A stretch of 48,846 bases of DNA, from contig JAQTOA010000019.1 in NCBI GenBank assembly GCA_028713555.1, positions 1-48,846 of the forward strand, in the 5' to 3' direction. The notes beneath the pieces were generated by a model. The model made no database searches. It saw nothing but the letters and a program-made list of their open reading frames with translations, and was not told the DNA's origin. This stretch comes from Sterolibacterium sp. (GTDB lineage: Bacteria > Pseudomonadota > Gammaproteobacteria > Burkholderiales > Rhodocyclaceae). The position numbers and the translations under genes were made by a program. This document shows positions 9,183 to 17,794 of the stretch, one piece after another; the stretch's first letter is position 1; each line of letters begins with the position of its first letter.

Positions 9183-10179
9183 CCTCGCATTCCTTTCGGC
9201 CATTGTGCTCGGCGTGCTTTTCTTGCGCCCAGCCTTTGCTACGGCAACCTGTACCGGGCGGTTTGCCAATCCGATTACGGACATCTGCTGGAGCTGCCTG
9301 ATGCCGCTCCGATTTGGCGGCCTCGATCTGGTTTCTCTCGATCAGGAAGACACTCCGAATCCTGGTGGATCCCCCGTCTGCCTCTGTCCATCGCAATTGC
9401 GTGTCGGCTTCAAGGTCAGCTTCTGGGAGCCGGTGCGGCGCGTGGATGTGGTGCGCCGTCCCTTCTGCATGACCAGTCTTGGTGGCATCGAACTCAATCC
9501 CGGCTTCGATGCGCCGCGCGGGTCCCGCTACAGCCAGGACAGCACCGCGACATCGTCGTTCTATCAGGTGCATTGGTATATCGATCCAATCATCTTCTGG
9601 CTCGAAGCGATCTTCGATAACGCCTGCTTGGACCAAAGTTCATTCGACGTGGCGTACCTCACCGAACTCGATCCCATGTGGAACGACGACGAACTGACCT
9701 TCATCTTCAATCCCGATGTCGCTTTGTTCGGCAATCTCCCGGCACGAGCCGCCTGTGCCGCAGATTGTGTATCGGCAACCGCAGGTTTTCCATCGAACGC
9801 CTTGTTCTGGTGTGCCGGATGTCAAGGCAGCTTGTATCCACTCAACGGAAACGTGCAAGCGCATATCGGCGGGGTCCAGGCCTCCAGCCTGGAAATGACG
9901 CGGCTGATCGCCAAGATGCACCGCGAAGGTCTGATGTGGGCAGCCTCCGGCGAGGACGGTCTGTGCGGTTACTACCCGCAGCCGATCATGGACAAGACCG
10001 GCTACAAGTACCAAATGCTGTATCCGGTTCCGCAAACCACGAAGATCGCCGGGAAGTGCTGCCAGCCCTTGGGGCGTTCGACGATCCTGTGGGGTGCCGG
10101 GAAGGAATATCCGTTTGAGGGCGAAGACTTCGCCTACATGGTGTTCCGCAAGCGCAACTGCTGCCAGGGAGCCTTCTGA
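9166..10179 (+). CDS. traU: TraU, F-type conjugation protein
   Basis: 337 residues, signal peptide ending near FATA, then the cysteine-rich TraU domain: ATCTGRFANPITDICWSCLMP at the N-terminus, PVCLCPS, NALFWCAGCQGS, and GKCCQPLGRSTILWG near the end. TraU is periplasmic and needed for DNA transfer more than for pilus assembly. The many cysteines imply disulfide bonds, with the DsbC-like TrbC next door as a likely helper. The start lies inside the traW end; trbC follows after 4 bp. Confidence 0.93.
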   Translation: MKSARSLAFLSAIVLGVLFLRPAFATATCTGRFANPITDICWSCLMPLRFGGLDLVSLDQEDTPNPGGSPVCLCPSQLRVGFKVSFWEPVRRVDVVRRPFCMTSLGGIELNPGFDAPRGSRYSQDSTATSSFYQVHWYIDPIIFWLEAIFDNACLDQSSFDVAYLTELDPMWNDDELTFIFNPDVALFGNLPARAACAADCVSATAGFPSNALFWCAGCQGSLYPLNGNVQAHIGGVQASSLEMTRLIAKMHREGLMWAASGEDGLCGYYPQPIMDKTGYKYQMLYPVPQTTKIAGKCCQPLGRSTILWGAGKEYPFEGEDFAYMVFRKRNCCQGAF

Positions 10180-10183
10180 CGCC

Positions 10184-10888
10184 ATGAACGGCTCTACGCG
10201 TACCTTTCCCGTCGCCATATGCCTTTGGGTTTGCATGGCTACTCAAGCCTGGGGACAGGCAGCGTTGCCGACTGATTACGACATGCGACTGGCCAGGCAG
10301 CGCATGGAGGAAGCACTTGGCTCCGGCAAGCTGCCCAAGGACTTCGGTGCGCCTTCAGTCCCCAAGGTCGAGTCCTTGCCCAAGCCAGAGGCAAAGCAGG
10401 CCGATATTGCCAAGATTGCCGAAGGCTACCGCCAGTTTCCGGCCACAAGCAATCGGCCGAGCGCATCAGACTCGCCGGAGTTGATGATTTTTGTGTCCTT
10501 CTCGATGCCTCGGGAATCTCTGGAGCGAATCGTCATCCAGTCGGAAAAGTCGGGTGCGGTCCTGGTGTTGCGCGGTTTCAAAGGCAATTCGATGGCACGG
10601 ATGGGGGAGGAAATTGCCAAGCTGATCGGCAAGCGAAACGTCACGGCTCTCATCCACCCACCGGCGTTCACCCAATTCAAGGTGACGCAGGTTCCGGCGC
10701 TGGTGCTGGCCAAACCCAGCCAGGCAACCCGGATTGGCACGGATGGCTGCGCGACGCCGACGAGTTACATCAAGGTCGATGGCGATGTCACTCAGGACTA
10801 CGCGCTTGATCTCATCGAGCGTCAGGCGCCGACTTGGGCCGAGGCGACTCGTCAGTTCTCGGCCAGACTGGCAGGCCGCAAGCCATGA
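10184..10888 (+). CDS. trbC: TrbC, F-type conjugation thioredoxin-fold protein
   Basis: 234 residues from the ATG at 10184; longer frames run back into traU without a ribosome site. Signal peptide (VAICLWVCMATQAWG), a charged helical segment to about residue 90, then the TrbC_F domain: LMIFVSFSMPRESLERI, GAVLVLRGFKGNS and QVPALVLA. Unlike DsbC it has no CxxC at the expected site, in line with a structural role. The end overlaps the next start as ATGA. Confidence 0.88.
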   Translation: MNGSTRTFPVAICLWVCMATQAWGQAALPTDYDMRLARQRMEEALGSGKLPKDFGAPSVPKVESLPKPEAKQADIAKIAEGYRQFPATSNRPSASDSPELMIFVSFSMPRESLERIVIQSEKSGAVLVLRGFKGNSMARMGEEIAKLIGKRNVTALIHPPAFTQFKVTQVPALVLAKPSQATRIGTDGCATPTSYIKVDGDVTQDYALDLIERQAPTWAEATRQFSARLAGRKP

Positions 10889-12081
10889 GGTTTCTCGGGC
10901 TGCTCTATCTGCTCATCTGCGGTATTACGTCGGTCTTTGCTCAGGGCTATGACACCAGCACCGCTTTTGGCGATGGAAGATCGCTCGGGTCAGGAGCGGT
11001 GGGTGGCGCATTTCAGGGAATCGGTACCGGAAGTGCGACAGCCATTGTGCCGGGCTATGGCCAGAGCGCCAGCCAGAGCCAGTATTACCAAGGGGGCATG
11101 GGGCAGCTCTCCGGTCCCGGTGTTGCCAAGGTGACGGATTGTTCCAGCCAGGCTCCGGACTCCGACGCCTATCGACGGCAGGAGTGCGATGCCGTCAATT
11201 TTGTTGCCCGGAACCCCAGCGTCAGACCAGCTTTCTCGATCGATCGGGCTACGGATCCTCTGATCAGTCGCGCCAACTCGATCGCCAGCAATCCCGCGCT
11301 GCAATTTACCGGCATCAATGTGGGCTCAAGCGCTGAATCCTGCAGAGTGGTGACGGATACGACCCCGGCGACTTTTACGACGGAAATCTGCACCGAGTAT
11401 CGGCCGGTGACCAGCAATTTGTGCTCGACAGCGCGCCAGATCACGGTCGATCAGTATCACCTTTACCAGTGCGTCGAGCAGATGCAGACGCTGAGCAACG
11501 CAACGTGTTTCATCGGTCGGCAGATTGCCGTGAATACTGCCTACAACTACCAGTGCAACCAGACCGTTCAAGGCTACGAGACCTTGAGTTGTCGCCGCGG
11601 CGTTTCGGCGACGGTGGGTTTCGGTCAATGCACGCCCGGGGCATGGCTGGGCCGAACCGCATTCATGGACTGCAGTTGGTGTGTCGATCCCTACATGGCC
11701 ATGAACATTTTCTGCGGAAGTGATGGCCACTCCTATGTCGTCGAGCCATACCGTTCCTACGACGGTGTCAATCGCTACGACTACAACTGGATCGGCTATC
11801 CGTGGGATGGCAGCTATGGCCGGTTTCCGGTGGCGGTTGCCCCAGGGCAATCCGTCACCGATTACTACGTCAGCAATCTCGGTTTCGGTTGCAACCTGTA
11901 CGTCTACTTCAGTGTCAGCTGCAACTCGACGACCTGCACGCCGTCCATGCGGAATGTGAGTTCCGGATGTAACTCCTCGGGTGGAACGGGCACAGGGGCT
12001 GCCTTGCAACTCCCCATGTCGAAGACGGTCAGCAGCTGGACCTCGAATGAGTGCGCCACCTTGCAGCAGCGAGCAAGATGA
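10885..12081 (+). CDS. traN: TraN-like protein, first of two
   Basis: 398 residues starting in an ATGA overlap with trbC; signal peptide MRFLGLLYLLICGITSVFAQ. The N-terminal half matches the start of TraN proteins: a Gly/Ser-rich segment, then YRRQECDAVNFVARNPSVRP and TDPLISRANSIASNPAL. The rest is cysteine-rich with Tyr/Gly-rich stretches. TraN is the outer-membrane adhesin that stabilises mating pairs. Here the role appears divided between this gene and the next, which has its own signal peptide and is joined by another ATGA overlap. Confidence 0.7.
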   Translation: MRFLGLLYLLICGITSVFAQGYDTSTAFGDGRSLGSGAVGGAFQGIGTGSATAIVPGYGQSASQSQYYQGGMGQLSGPGVAKVTDCSSQAPDSDAYRRQECDAVNFVARNPSVRPAFSIDRATDPLISRANSIASNPALQFTGINVGSSAESCRVVTDTTPATFTTEICTEYRPVTSNLCSTARQITVDQYHLYQCVEQMQTLSNATCFIGRQIAVNTAYNYQCNQTVQGYETLSCRRGVSATVGFGQCTPGAWLGRTAFMDCSWCVDPYMAMNIFCGSDGHSYVVEPYRSYDGVNRYDYNWIGYPWDGSYGRFPVAVAPGQSVTDYYVSNLGFGCNLYVYFSVSCNSTTCTPSMRNVSSGCNSSGGTGTGAALQLPMSKTVSSWTSNECATLQQRAR

Positions 12082-14162
12082 GAATCGCCATTCGATATGT
12101 GCTGGCGATTCTGCTCGTTTTCGGCGGCAATGCGTACGCGGGCGATTGCCGGCTGGAAAGTTCGACGTGCGTGGATAGCACCGCCAGCAAGACGATATCG
12201 GGAGTCGTGGTGACGCTGGCGGATGTCGGTGGCTGCTGGGAATATCAGGATACCTACACCTGCATCAAGCCGAACTCGATCGACTACTGTTCGGCTTTGA
12301 CGGCCGCCGGCTGTGGGCAGACCAGCTCGGTGTGCAGCGACACGGCATTCAATGGCACGTGCAATACCTACACCAAGACGTTCCGTTGTGGAAACAACCA
12401 GGGCACGCCCACCAATACGGTTCGTCTCGACAACACCTATTCACTGGTCACGGATACAGCGAATACCAGCCAGTGCAGCAGCTATGCGCAAAATTCGCGC
12501 TGTCGCCTGGCGTCGCATTCCTGCGTGGATTCCACTCCTTGCAAGCTCGATTCCAGCGGGGCGACCGTCTGTCTGGCCGGTGTTACACCGCCAGCGGGCG
12601 GGCTGAATTCCACGGCAACCTGTTGGAGTTACCAGGACGACTATTCCTGCATCGCCGAAAACCATGTCGACTATTGCGCCGCCATCAAGGCAACACAAGG
12701 GTGCGCCTTGGTCAGCTCGACCTGCGACAGCACGGCGTTTGACGGCTCCTGCAACCAATATACCCGTCGCTACCAATGCACCAATGTCACGGCGTCGACC
12801 GGTACGCCGACCGTGGTCGAACTCAACACGTCCTACACCATCCGATCCAACACGCTCGACACCAGTCAATGCGCCTCGCTCGCCAGCAGCAGCAACTGCG
12901 TGCATGCGGCGACCACTTGCACCGACAGCACGCCGTGCAAAACCATCAACGGCTTGCAAGTGTGCCTTTCGACGGTCTCCCCCTTGCCGGCCGGGGCGCA
13001 AAGCTCCGGAGATTCCTGCTGGACGAGGTCTGAGGATTACACCTGTGCCGGCAGCACACTGACAAATGACTGTCAGCCCTTGATCGATCGCGGGTGTACG
13101 CCAGTGTCCTCGCAGTGCGTTGATCCCTTGTCATCGGGTGGGTGCGACATGAGCGAGCGGACGTATTCATGCCCGGCATCGCCAGCAACCCAGAGCCAGC
13201 GCACCGTGTGCGACCAGCGCTCATTTTGCCAGGGCGGCTCCAACTGTTTCGACACCAGCAATCCGGCGGACCAGGATTTTGGCAAAGCCATGGCCTCCAT
13301 GGAGGCGGCCCGCGAGGCCGGGGTTTATGGCGCCGATCAACGCCTGTTCAAAGGTACGGGCGAGCGATGCCGGAAGAAACTCTTCGGTCTGGTCGACTGC
13401 TGCAAGAAAGGCGGTGGTGGGGCGGCCAGGAGCAATCACAACCTGATGGCAGCCACCATGCAGGGTGTGATGATTGGTGGCCAGCTCGCTATCAACGCCG
13501 GCAGCAAGTACATGTTCGACTTCATGTACCCGAAATTCACCAGCTATGTCGAAGCTGGTGCACAGGCCATGATTTCCTCCGAGGTGCTTTTCACGCCGAC
13601 AAATTTCCAGCCGTCTTTCACCTTTTACGGTCTGACATTCTCGACGGGGGCGGTGAGTAGCGGTCTGCTGGGTGGGCCAATTTATTCGCTCGGCTCCCTG
13701 GGGAGCTTCAACCTGTACTTTGATCCCTATTCCATGGCGGCGGCCATCGCGCTGCAATTATTGTCGGAGCTGCTTTCCTGCGAGCAATCCGAACAGCTTC
13801 TCGCGATGCACAGGGATGCCAGCCTGTGCGTGCATGTCGGATCGTACTGTTCGGCACGGGTGCCCATTATCCGGACCTGTATCGAACAGACCCAGTCCTA
13901 CTGCTGCTTCAACTCCCGCCTGGCCCGGATCATCAATGCGCAGGGCAGGAGCCAGGTCGGCAAAAGCTGGGGGAGCGGCGAGAACCCGGATTGCTCCGGC
14001 TTCACCACGGCCGAGTTCGAGCGCCTGGATTTTTCCCGGATAGATATGAGCGAATTCATCCAGGAAATATCGTCCAGTGTTCGCATTCCCAGCGCTACAT
14101 CCTTCGGTCAGAACGTGCAAGGCACCGTCCAGCAGCGCGTAAACAGCTACTACAACCGATGA
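12078..14162 (+). CDS. traN: TraN-like protein, second, with tandem Cys-rich repeats
   Basis: 694 residues, signal peptide MRIAIRYVLAILLVFGGNAYA. Three tandem units of about 130 residues begin at CWEYQDTYTC (~53), CWSYQDDYSC (~182) and CWTRSEDYTC (~314), each with DYC, GC and C-x-x-Y-T/S-x-x-Y/F-x-C features. The C-terminal ~270 residues form the conserved TraN body: KKLFGLVDCCKKGGGG, then CSEQ..., YCCFNSRLARIINAQGRSQ and NPDCSGFT. The gene is intact with ATGA links on both sides. The repeats sit where TraN sequences vary most, the receptor-contacting part in F-like plasmids. Confidence 0.85.
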   Translation: MRIAIRYVLAILLVFGGNAYAGDCRLESSTCVDSTASKTISGVVVTLADVGGCWEYQDTYTCIKPNSIDYCSALTAAGCGQTSSVCSDTAFNGTCNTYTKTFRCGNNQGTPTNTVRLDNTYSLVTDTANTSQCSSYAQNSRCRLASHSCVDSTPCKLDSSGATVCLAGVTPPAGGLNSTATCWSYQDDYSCIAENHVDYCAAIKATQGCALVSSTCDSTAFDGSCNQYTRRYQCTNVTASTGTPTVVELNTSYTIRSNTLDTSQCASLASSSNCVHAATTCTDSTPCKTINGLQVCLSTVSPLPAGAQSSGDSCWTRSEDYTCAGSTLTNDCQPLIDRGCTPVSSQCVDPLSSGGCDMSERTYSCPASPATQSQRTVCDQRSFCQGGSNCFDTSNPADQDFGKAMASMEAAREAGVYGADQRLFKGTGERCRKKLFGLVDCCKKGGGGAARSNHNLMAATMQGVMIGGQLAINAGSKYMFDFMYPKFTSYVEAGAQAMISSEVLFTPTNFQPSFTFYGLTFSTGAVSSGLLGGPIYSLGSLGSFNLYFDPYSMAAAIALQLLSELLSCEQSEQLLAMHRDASLCVHVGSYCSARVPIIRTCIEQTQSYCCFNSRLARIINAQGRSQVGKSWGSGENPDCSGFTTAEFERLDFSRIDMSEFIQEISSSVRIPSATSFGQNVQGTVQQRVNSYYNR

Positions 14163-14569
14163 AACGATACCGGGCACTCGCAATGGCACTTTGTTTCTTT
14201 GCTCTGTTATCGAGCGAGGAGATCCTCGCGACCGAATTAAAGCAACATCTTCTGACTGCCATCGATGCACCAAGCGGCCGATCCGATGGCGAATTGAGCG
14301 GCCCGATGGCCGACTTTTTCAAGGGGCAGACACGTTCATCGTTGCCGGTACGGGTTCAGGTCAAGACCATCAGGCACTTCTCTACTGCGGGGTGCGCTCG
14401 TTTGGAGGCCACCTTGTTGCAAGACGGCGTTCCCACGAGCAATGGACAGCAAATCCCTTTTGCTGTCCGCTATGAACTGAATCTGTGCCGTGATGGGCGT
14501 CCGCCGACGGAGGGTATGGATCTCGACGCGGCATCACGGGCGCTGTCCCGCGATGTGCCTTCGCAATAG
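14159..14569 (+). CDS. Small exported hypothetical protein of the transfer operon
   Basis: 136 residues starting in an ATGA overlap with the second traN gene. N-terminal signal peptide (ALAMALCFFALLSSEEILA). The mature part has two cysteines (in TAGCARLEA and ELNLCRDGRP) about 30 residues apart that could form one disulfide bond. I do not recognise the family. Its position at the end of the traW-traN operon suggests a periplasmic accessory role in transfer. Confidence 0.7.
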   Translation: MKRYRALAMALCFFALLSSEEILATELKQHLLTAIDAPSGRSDGELSGPMADFFKGQTRSSLPVRVQVKTIRHFSTAGCARLEATLLQDGVPTSNGQQIPFAVRYELNLCRDGRPPTEGMDLDAASRALSRDVPSQ

Positions 14570-14613
14570 TGAGAGAATCCAATTTTTATTGATAAACCAT
14601 AGGGAGCACCTTG

Positions 14614-14904
14614 ATGAACAAATCCGAGTTGGTCGAAGCGTTGGCAACAAAGGCTGAGCTTTCCAAGGCGGCCGCTGGTCGTGCCGTGGATGTTCTGGTT
14701 GAAGAAATGGTGACTGCTGTCGCCAAGGGGGATTCAGTGACTCTGGTGGGCTTTGGTACATTCAAGTCGGCAGCGCGCGCGGCTCGCGAAGGCAAGAACC
14801 CGAAAACCGGCGAGAAAATCAAGATCGCTGCAACGACGGTGCCGAAGTTCTCTGCGGGCGCCACCTTCAAACAGGAAGTCGCCGGCAAAGCCAAAAAGAA
14901 GTAA
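14614..14904 (+). CDS. HU-family DNA-binding protein
   Basis: 96 residues; ATG at 14614 preceded by AGGGAG (a TTG at 14611 is less likely). Complete HU/IHF fold: MNKSELVEALATKAELSKAAAGRAVDVLVEEM, GFGTF, and the DNA-contacting arm with ARE-GKNPKTGEKIKI, ending in a basic AGKAKKK tail. The GRNPQTG-type Pro is present. It bends or compacts DNA. As an element-borne HU it may act in recombination, oriT architecture or silencing. It lies between the transfer operon and hipBA. Confidence 0.93.
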   Translation: MNKSELVEALATKAELSKAAAGRAVDVLVEEMVTAVAKGDSVTLVGFGTFKSAARAAREGKNPKTGEKIKIAATTVPKFSAGATFKQEVAGKAKKK

Positions 14905-14951
14905 GCCGTCAGGGTTGTGCCTTCACCAGGCAAGGACCAGCAGCAATAATC

Positions 14952-15011
14952 AACGATCGTTTAGTTTTTATTGCATTAAGGGCTAATGCAGGGCAAAATT
15001 CAACGATCGTT
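14952..15011 (+). promoter_or_regulatory. hipBA operator region: three evenly spaced palindromes
   Basis: Two identical palindromes AACGATCGTT (14952-14961 and 15002-15011, each within a 13-bp direct repeat) flank a third inverted repeat, TGCATTA-N5-TAATGCA (14972-14990). The centre-to-centre spacing is about 25 bp on each side, so the whole array is symmetric. It ends 19 bp before the hipB start codon and fits cooperative binding of HipB or HipBA with looping or bending. Confidence 0.65.
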
Positions 15012-15030
15012 TATCTTTTGCGGGGAATCT

Positions 15031-15267
15031 ATGGCAAACAGGGAAGTTGGTATCTCCTCTGTCGTCGAGCTTGGAGAGATTCTTCGGGCTGTTCGCAAGG
15101 AATCTGGACTGACGCAAAGCGATGCCGCTGCGCTATGCAACGTCAGCTTGCCATTTCTCAATGGTCTGGAGCAAGGGAAGCCGACAGCCCAGATCGGAAA
15201 AGTTCTGTCCGTCTGCAGCCGGTTCGGTATTGACGTCAGGCTGAGATTGCCGGGTGAAGCGGCATGA
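15031..15267 (+). CDS. hipB: HipB-like antitoxin / repressor
   Basis: 78 residues from the ATG at 15031, the first start downstream of the operator array. A single XRE-type helix-turn-helix fills the protein: LGEILRAVRKESGLTQSDAAALCNVSLPFLNGLEQGK, then the short strand GIDVRLRLP that pairs in HipB dimers. It should bind the palindromes upstream, repress the operon and hold the HipA kinase inactive. Overlaps hipA by ATGA. Confidence 0.9.
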   Translation: MANREVGISSVVELGEILRAVRKESGLTQSDAAALCNVSLPFLNGLEQGKPTAQIGKVLSVCSRFGIDVRLRLPGEAA

Positions 15268-16622
15268 GTGCTTTGATTGTCTCGGCCAATGGGATCACGG
15301 TCGGAACCCTTGAAATCGAAAATGGGCGGTGGAGGTTCGGCTACGCGGCTGAGTGGAAGGATTATGCGCTCTCGCCAAATTTTCCGATCACTGCCCGAAA
15401 ATTCGAAGACACTGCCGACGCCAAGTCGGTTGAGTGGTTCTTCGAGAACCTGTTGCCCGAAGGCCGACTGCGAGACCTGATAGCCTTTCGGGACAGAATC
15501 GACCCCCGAGACACGTGGGCTCTTCTGATTCGACACGGACAGGACACCGCGGGGGCGATTTCGCTGATCCCCGAAGGGTTCGATGCGGCGACAGGGGAAA
15601 TTCTCGTTCCACTCGCGCGAGAAGCACTACAGGAAAAAATTGAGGAATCCAGGGCGCGCAATCTCCCTCTGATGGCGTCATGGGAAGAAATCCGCATGTC
15701 TCTGGCAGGTGCCCAGGAAAAACTCGGGCTGCGCATCGACGCCAGCGGCGCGATGTTTCTGCCCGAAGGTTCGGCGCCATCGACCCATATCGTCAAGCCA
15801 GAGAACGCCAGCGCGGATTTTCCTCACTGTCCAGCCAACGAATTTTTCTGCATGCGGCTTGCCCATGAGTTGAAGGTTCCGGTACCCGCGGTTGGGTTGT
15901 TGCATCTCCCCGAGCCGCTTTATGTCATCGAACGATTTGACCGGGTGGCATCGGATAAGGGCGCGGAAAAGGAGGCTGGCAGGGCATTCGGGCGTCTTCA
16001 TCAGATCGACCTGTGCCAGGCTCTGGGTGTGGCGCCGTCGAAGAAATACGAGAGCGAGGGCGGCCTGGGTTTGCATCACTTGTTTGGGGTTCTTCGTGGC
16101 ACTTTCATCGATCGCCCAATCGTGGCTGCCAATGCAGTTGTCCAGTGGGTTGCCTTCAACTACCTGATCGGCAACCTGGATGCTCACGCCAAGAACATTG
16201 CATTTCTGATGCGGGGGCAGAAAGCCGCGGTGGCGCCGTTCTACGATATGCTCTGCGTGGAGGCGTACCTGCCAAGGCAGACCATGTCCATGGCCATCGC
16301 CGGTGAGAACAAACCGGGCTGGGTAGAGGGGCCGCACTGGGACGCGATGGCCTATGAGGCTGGTGTGGCACCAAGGCTGGTTCGAGGCGTCTTGTCTCGG
16401 ATGAGCGCAGACCTGCCGGACGCTATTTCCAAAATCATCGGAGACGAACGACTGTTGCCGGTGGAGCGGGATTTTCTGAGAGAGAAAGTGCTGCCCGTCA
16501 TTGAAGAGCGACGAGGGTTCATCGCCGATGCGATCAAGTCTCGGCAATCGACGATTGGAGAGCTGCTGACCAAGAAGGAATTCGATCCTTCGGTAGCGGA
16601 ACGTCTGGCCGAGCTTTCGTGA
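15264..16622 (+). CDS. hipA: HipA-like Ser/Thr kinase toxin
   Basis: 452 residues. HipA landmarks in order: N-terminal couple_hipA domain (SPNFPITARKF, WFFENLLPEGRLRD), LAGAQEKLGL (glycine-rich ATP loop), STHIVKPEN, ERFDR, the catalytic loop YLIGNLDAHAKNIAFL (Asp about 305) and the metal-binding APFYDML. In E. coli the kinase phosphorylates glutamyl-tRNA synthetase and causes persistence. All key residues are present, so it should be active. The pair is likely a stabilising or persistence module of the ICE. Confidence 0.93.
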   Translation: MSALIVSANGITVGTLEIENGRWRFGYAAEWKDYALSPNFPITARKFEDTADAKSVEWFFENLLPEGRLRDLIAFRDRIDPRDTWALLIRHGQDTAGAISLIPEGFDAATGEILVPLAREALQEKIEESRARNLPLMASWEEIRMSLAGAQEKLGLRIDASGAMFLPEGSAPSTHIVKPENASADFPHCPANEFFCMRLAHELKVPVPAVGLLHLPEPLYVIERFDRVASDKGAEKEAGRAFGRLHQIDLCQALGVAPSKKYESEGGLGLHHLFGVLRGTFIDRPIVAANAVVQWVAFNYLIGNLDAHAKNIAFLMRGQKAAVAPFYDMLCVEAYLPRQTMSMAIAGENKPGWVEGPHWDAMAYEAGVAPRLVRGVLSRMSADLPDAISKIIGDERLLPVERDFLREKVLPVIEERRGFIADAIKSRQSTIGELLTKKEFDPSVAERLAELS

Positions 16623-16638
16623 TTTCTCTCGGGAGGTA

Positions 16639-16842
16639 TCAAGAGGCGGCCGCAACGGATTGCGAATGGACAGGTGTCTGCCGATGACGTCTATTCCATT
16701 CAGCAACTGACAAAACCTCTGTTCGACCGATAGGCCCGGTCGCATGACAGTCCATGCACTCAACCATCCATCCGTTGATATCTACTTCGCTGGATTCCAC
16801 ATGCTGGCTTCCACAAAATGGGCACGATTCAAGAATGGCCAT
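16639..16842 (-). CDS. Lar-family restriction-alleviation-like protein
   Basis: 67 residues. Two zinc-binding CxxC pairs in the Lar arrangement: ESCPFCGSQHVE near the N-terminus and VECMDCHATGP in the middle, followed by VAEWNRR. Lar proteins modulate type I restriction to protect incoming DNA, which suits a transferable element. It is convergent with hipA, 16 bp apart, and lies 88 bp downstream of the winged-helix gene on the same strand. Confidence 0.75.
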   Translation of the reverse strand: MAILESCPFCGSQHVESSEVDINGWMVECMDCHATGPIGRTEVLSVAEWNRRHRQTPVHSQSVAAAS

Positions 16843-16930
16843 GGCTCCTCCTGCTTTTTGTCATAAGTATATTGGAATGTTGCCGACGTCCAGTAGCCGC
16901 CGGCGGATTGAAACGCATGCGGACATGCAG

Positions 16931-17242
16931 TCAGGCATGGCTGGTTCGACCCTCCAACTTTTTCGTGCCCCCACTCATCTGCGTCGCGTCCGTGGGGAGA
17001 GGGCTCTCCTTTCCGCCAGTGCGCCTTAATCGATCGATGTATCCCGCCAGATCCTCAACATGAACATAGCGCCGCCGGGCCTGCAGAATGGTGGGGACCG
17101 GGAATTTTCCCTTGCCGATCTGATTGTGTGCCGTTCGGAGGTTGATCCCGATTTCGCGAGCAGCCACGGAAAGCGGAAGCAGAGAACGGCCGTAGCGCAG
17201 GGACAAAATCTCCAGGCTGTTTTCTGTGGTGACGTGGCTCAT
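16931..17242 (-). CDS. Small winged-helix DNA-binding protein (AlpA/PrtN-like)
   Basis: 103 residues from the ATG at 17242, preceded by GGAG at six bases; an upstream in-frame ATG (17254) is possible. A helix-turn-helix is visible in PLSVAAREIGINLRTAHNQIGKGKFPVP followed by the wing YVHVEDLAGYIDRL, as in AlpA or pyocin-activator type regulators and excisionases. The C-terminal 35 residues look disordered. Its place near the element end and the integrase relic suggests a recombination-directionality or regulatory role. Confidence 0.6.
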   Translation of the reverse strand: MSHVTTENSLEILSLRYGRSLLPLSVAAREIGINLRTAHNQIGKGKFPVPTILQARRRYVHVEDLAGYIDRLRRTGGKESPLPTDATQMSGGTKKLEGRTSHA

Positions 17243-17300
17243 TTCAGGCTCCATTTTGCGACGTCGTGATCGTAGCAACGGAGGATCGGAGCCTGCGGCT

Positions 17301-17327
17301 GAAATGCGGCCGTAAAGTACGCAATTC
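17301..17327 (+). promoter_or_regulatory. 27-bp imperfect palindrome, copy C (near ICE end)
   Basis: GAAATGCG, 11 bases, CGCAATTC: one mismatch between arms, spacer GCCGTAAAGTA. By spacer orientation it points rightward, as copies A and B do, towards the integrase relic. It also lies 59 bp upstream of the leftward winged-helix gene. Confidence 0.5.
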
Positions 17328-17794
17328 GGACGGCACTTCTGGGTCAGCGCCAACTACCTTTCGTGGCATCCGTGACGGTATCGACGGGGCGAAAATTCCC
17401 GTGCTCTCGAACTGCTGTCTGCTACCATTTCGATGCTCGAGAGAGGTTACAGAGCAAATAGTCTTGAATAGTCAGTACGAGATCGAATTTTCGTCATCGC
17501 CCGGAAACCCGCATGAATACTAAGCATTCTTCTGGAGACGGTACCGGTGACGGTATTGAGAGGAGTAAATCAGATTACGCCCAGTAACGGCAAGGCTTTC
17601 AAGGCCGTTGTAATAATAGAGTGGGAGTGATAACGTTGGCGCGAAGCCTTACTACGTGAGGAAGTAGCTGTTACACAATAGTTTCACGCGGTCAAAATAG
17701 TCGTTGATTTTGTTGGGCTTTGAAATTATAGCTGTACGTGAAGCCACACAACGCTGTAGCTGTCCAAAAATGCAGCCACCCAAAGCCCAATACA
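17328..17794. other. 467-bp stretch without a recognisable gene at the ICE end
   Basis: Codon structure is poor in all frames. It holds a hairpin AACGGC/GCCGTT (17587-17610) and a 10-bp perfect inverted repeat TTGGGCTTTG / CAAAGCCCAA (17713-17722 and 17781-17790) with a 58-base interval just before the integrase relic. Only very short frames such as 17513-17587 (24 codons) occur. It probably contains the promoter and regulatory DNA of the lost integrase. Confidence 0.5.

Noticed and set aside
13221..14273. Long minus-strand frames opposite traN
   Set aside because: Shadows of GC-rich coding DNA; no ribosome sites and no family resemblance.
14614..14904. HU gene as IHF subunit
   Set aside because: The start MNKSELVEALA and length fit HU better than IhfA/IhfB.
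15678..16763. 361-codon open frame on the minus strand
   Set aside because: It is antisense to hipA, whose motifs and codon use are certain; the frame has no recognisable features.
17266..17523. 85-codon plus-strand frame containing operator copy C
   Set aside because: No ribosome site, unusual composition, and it runs through the regulatory palindrome.
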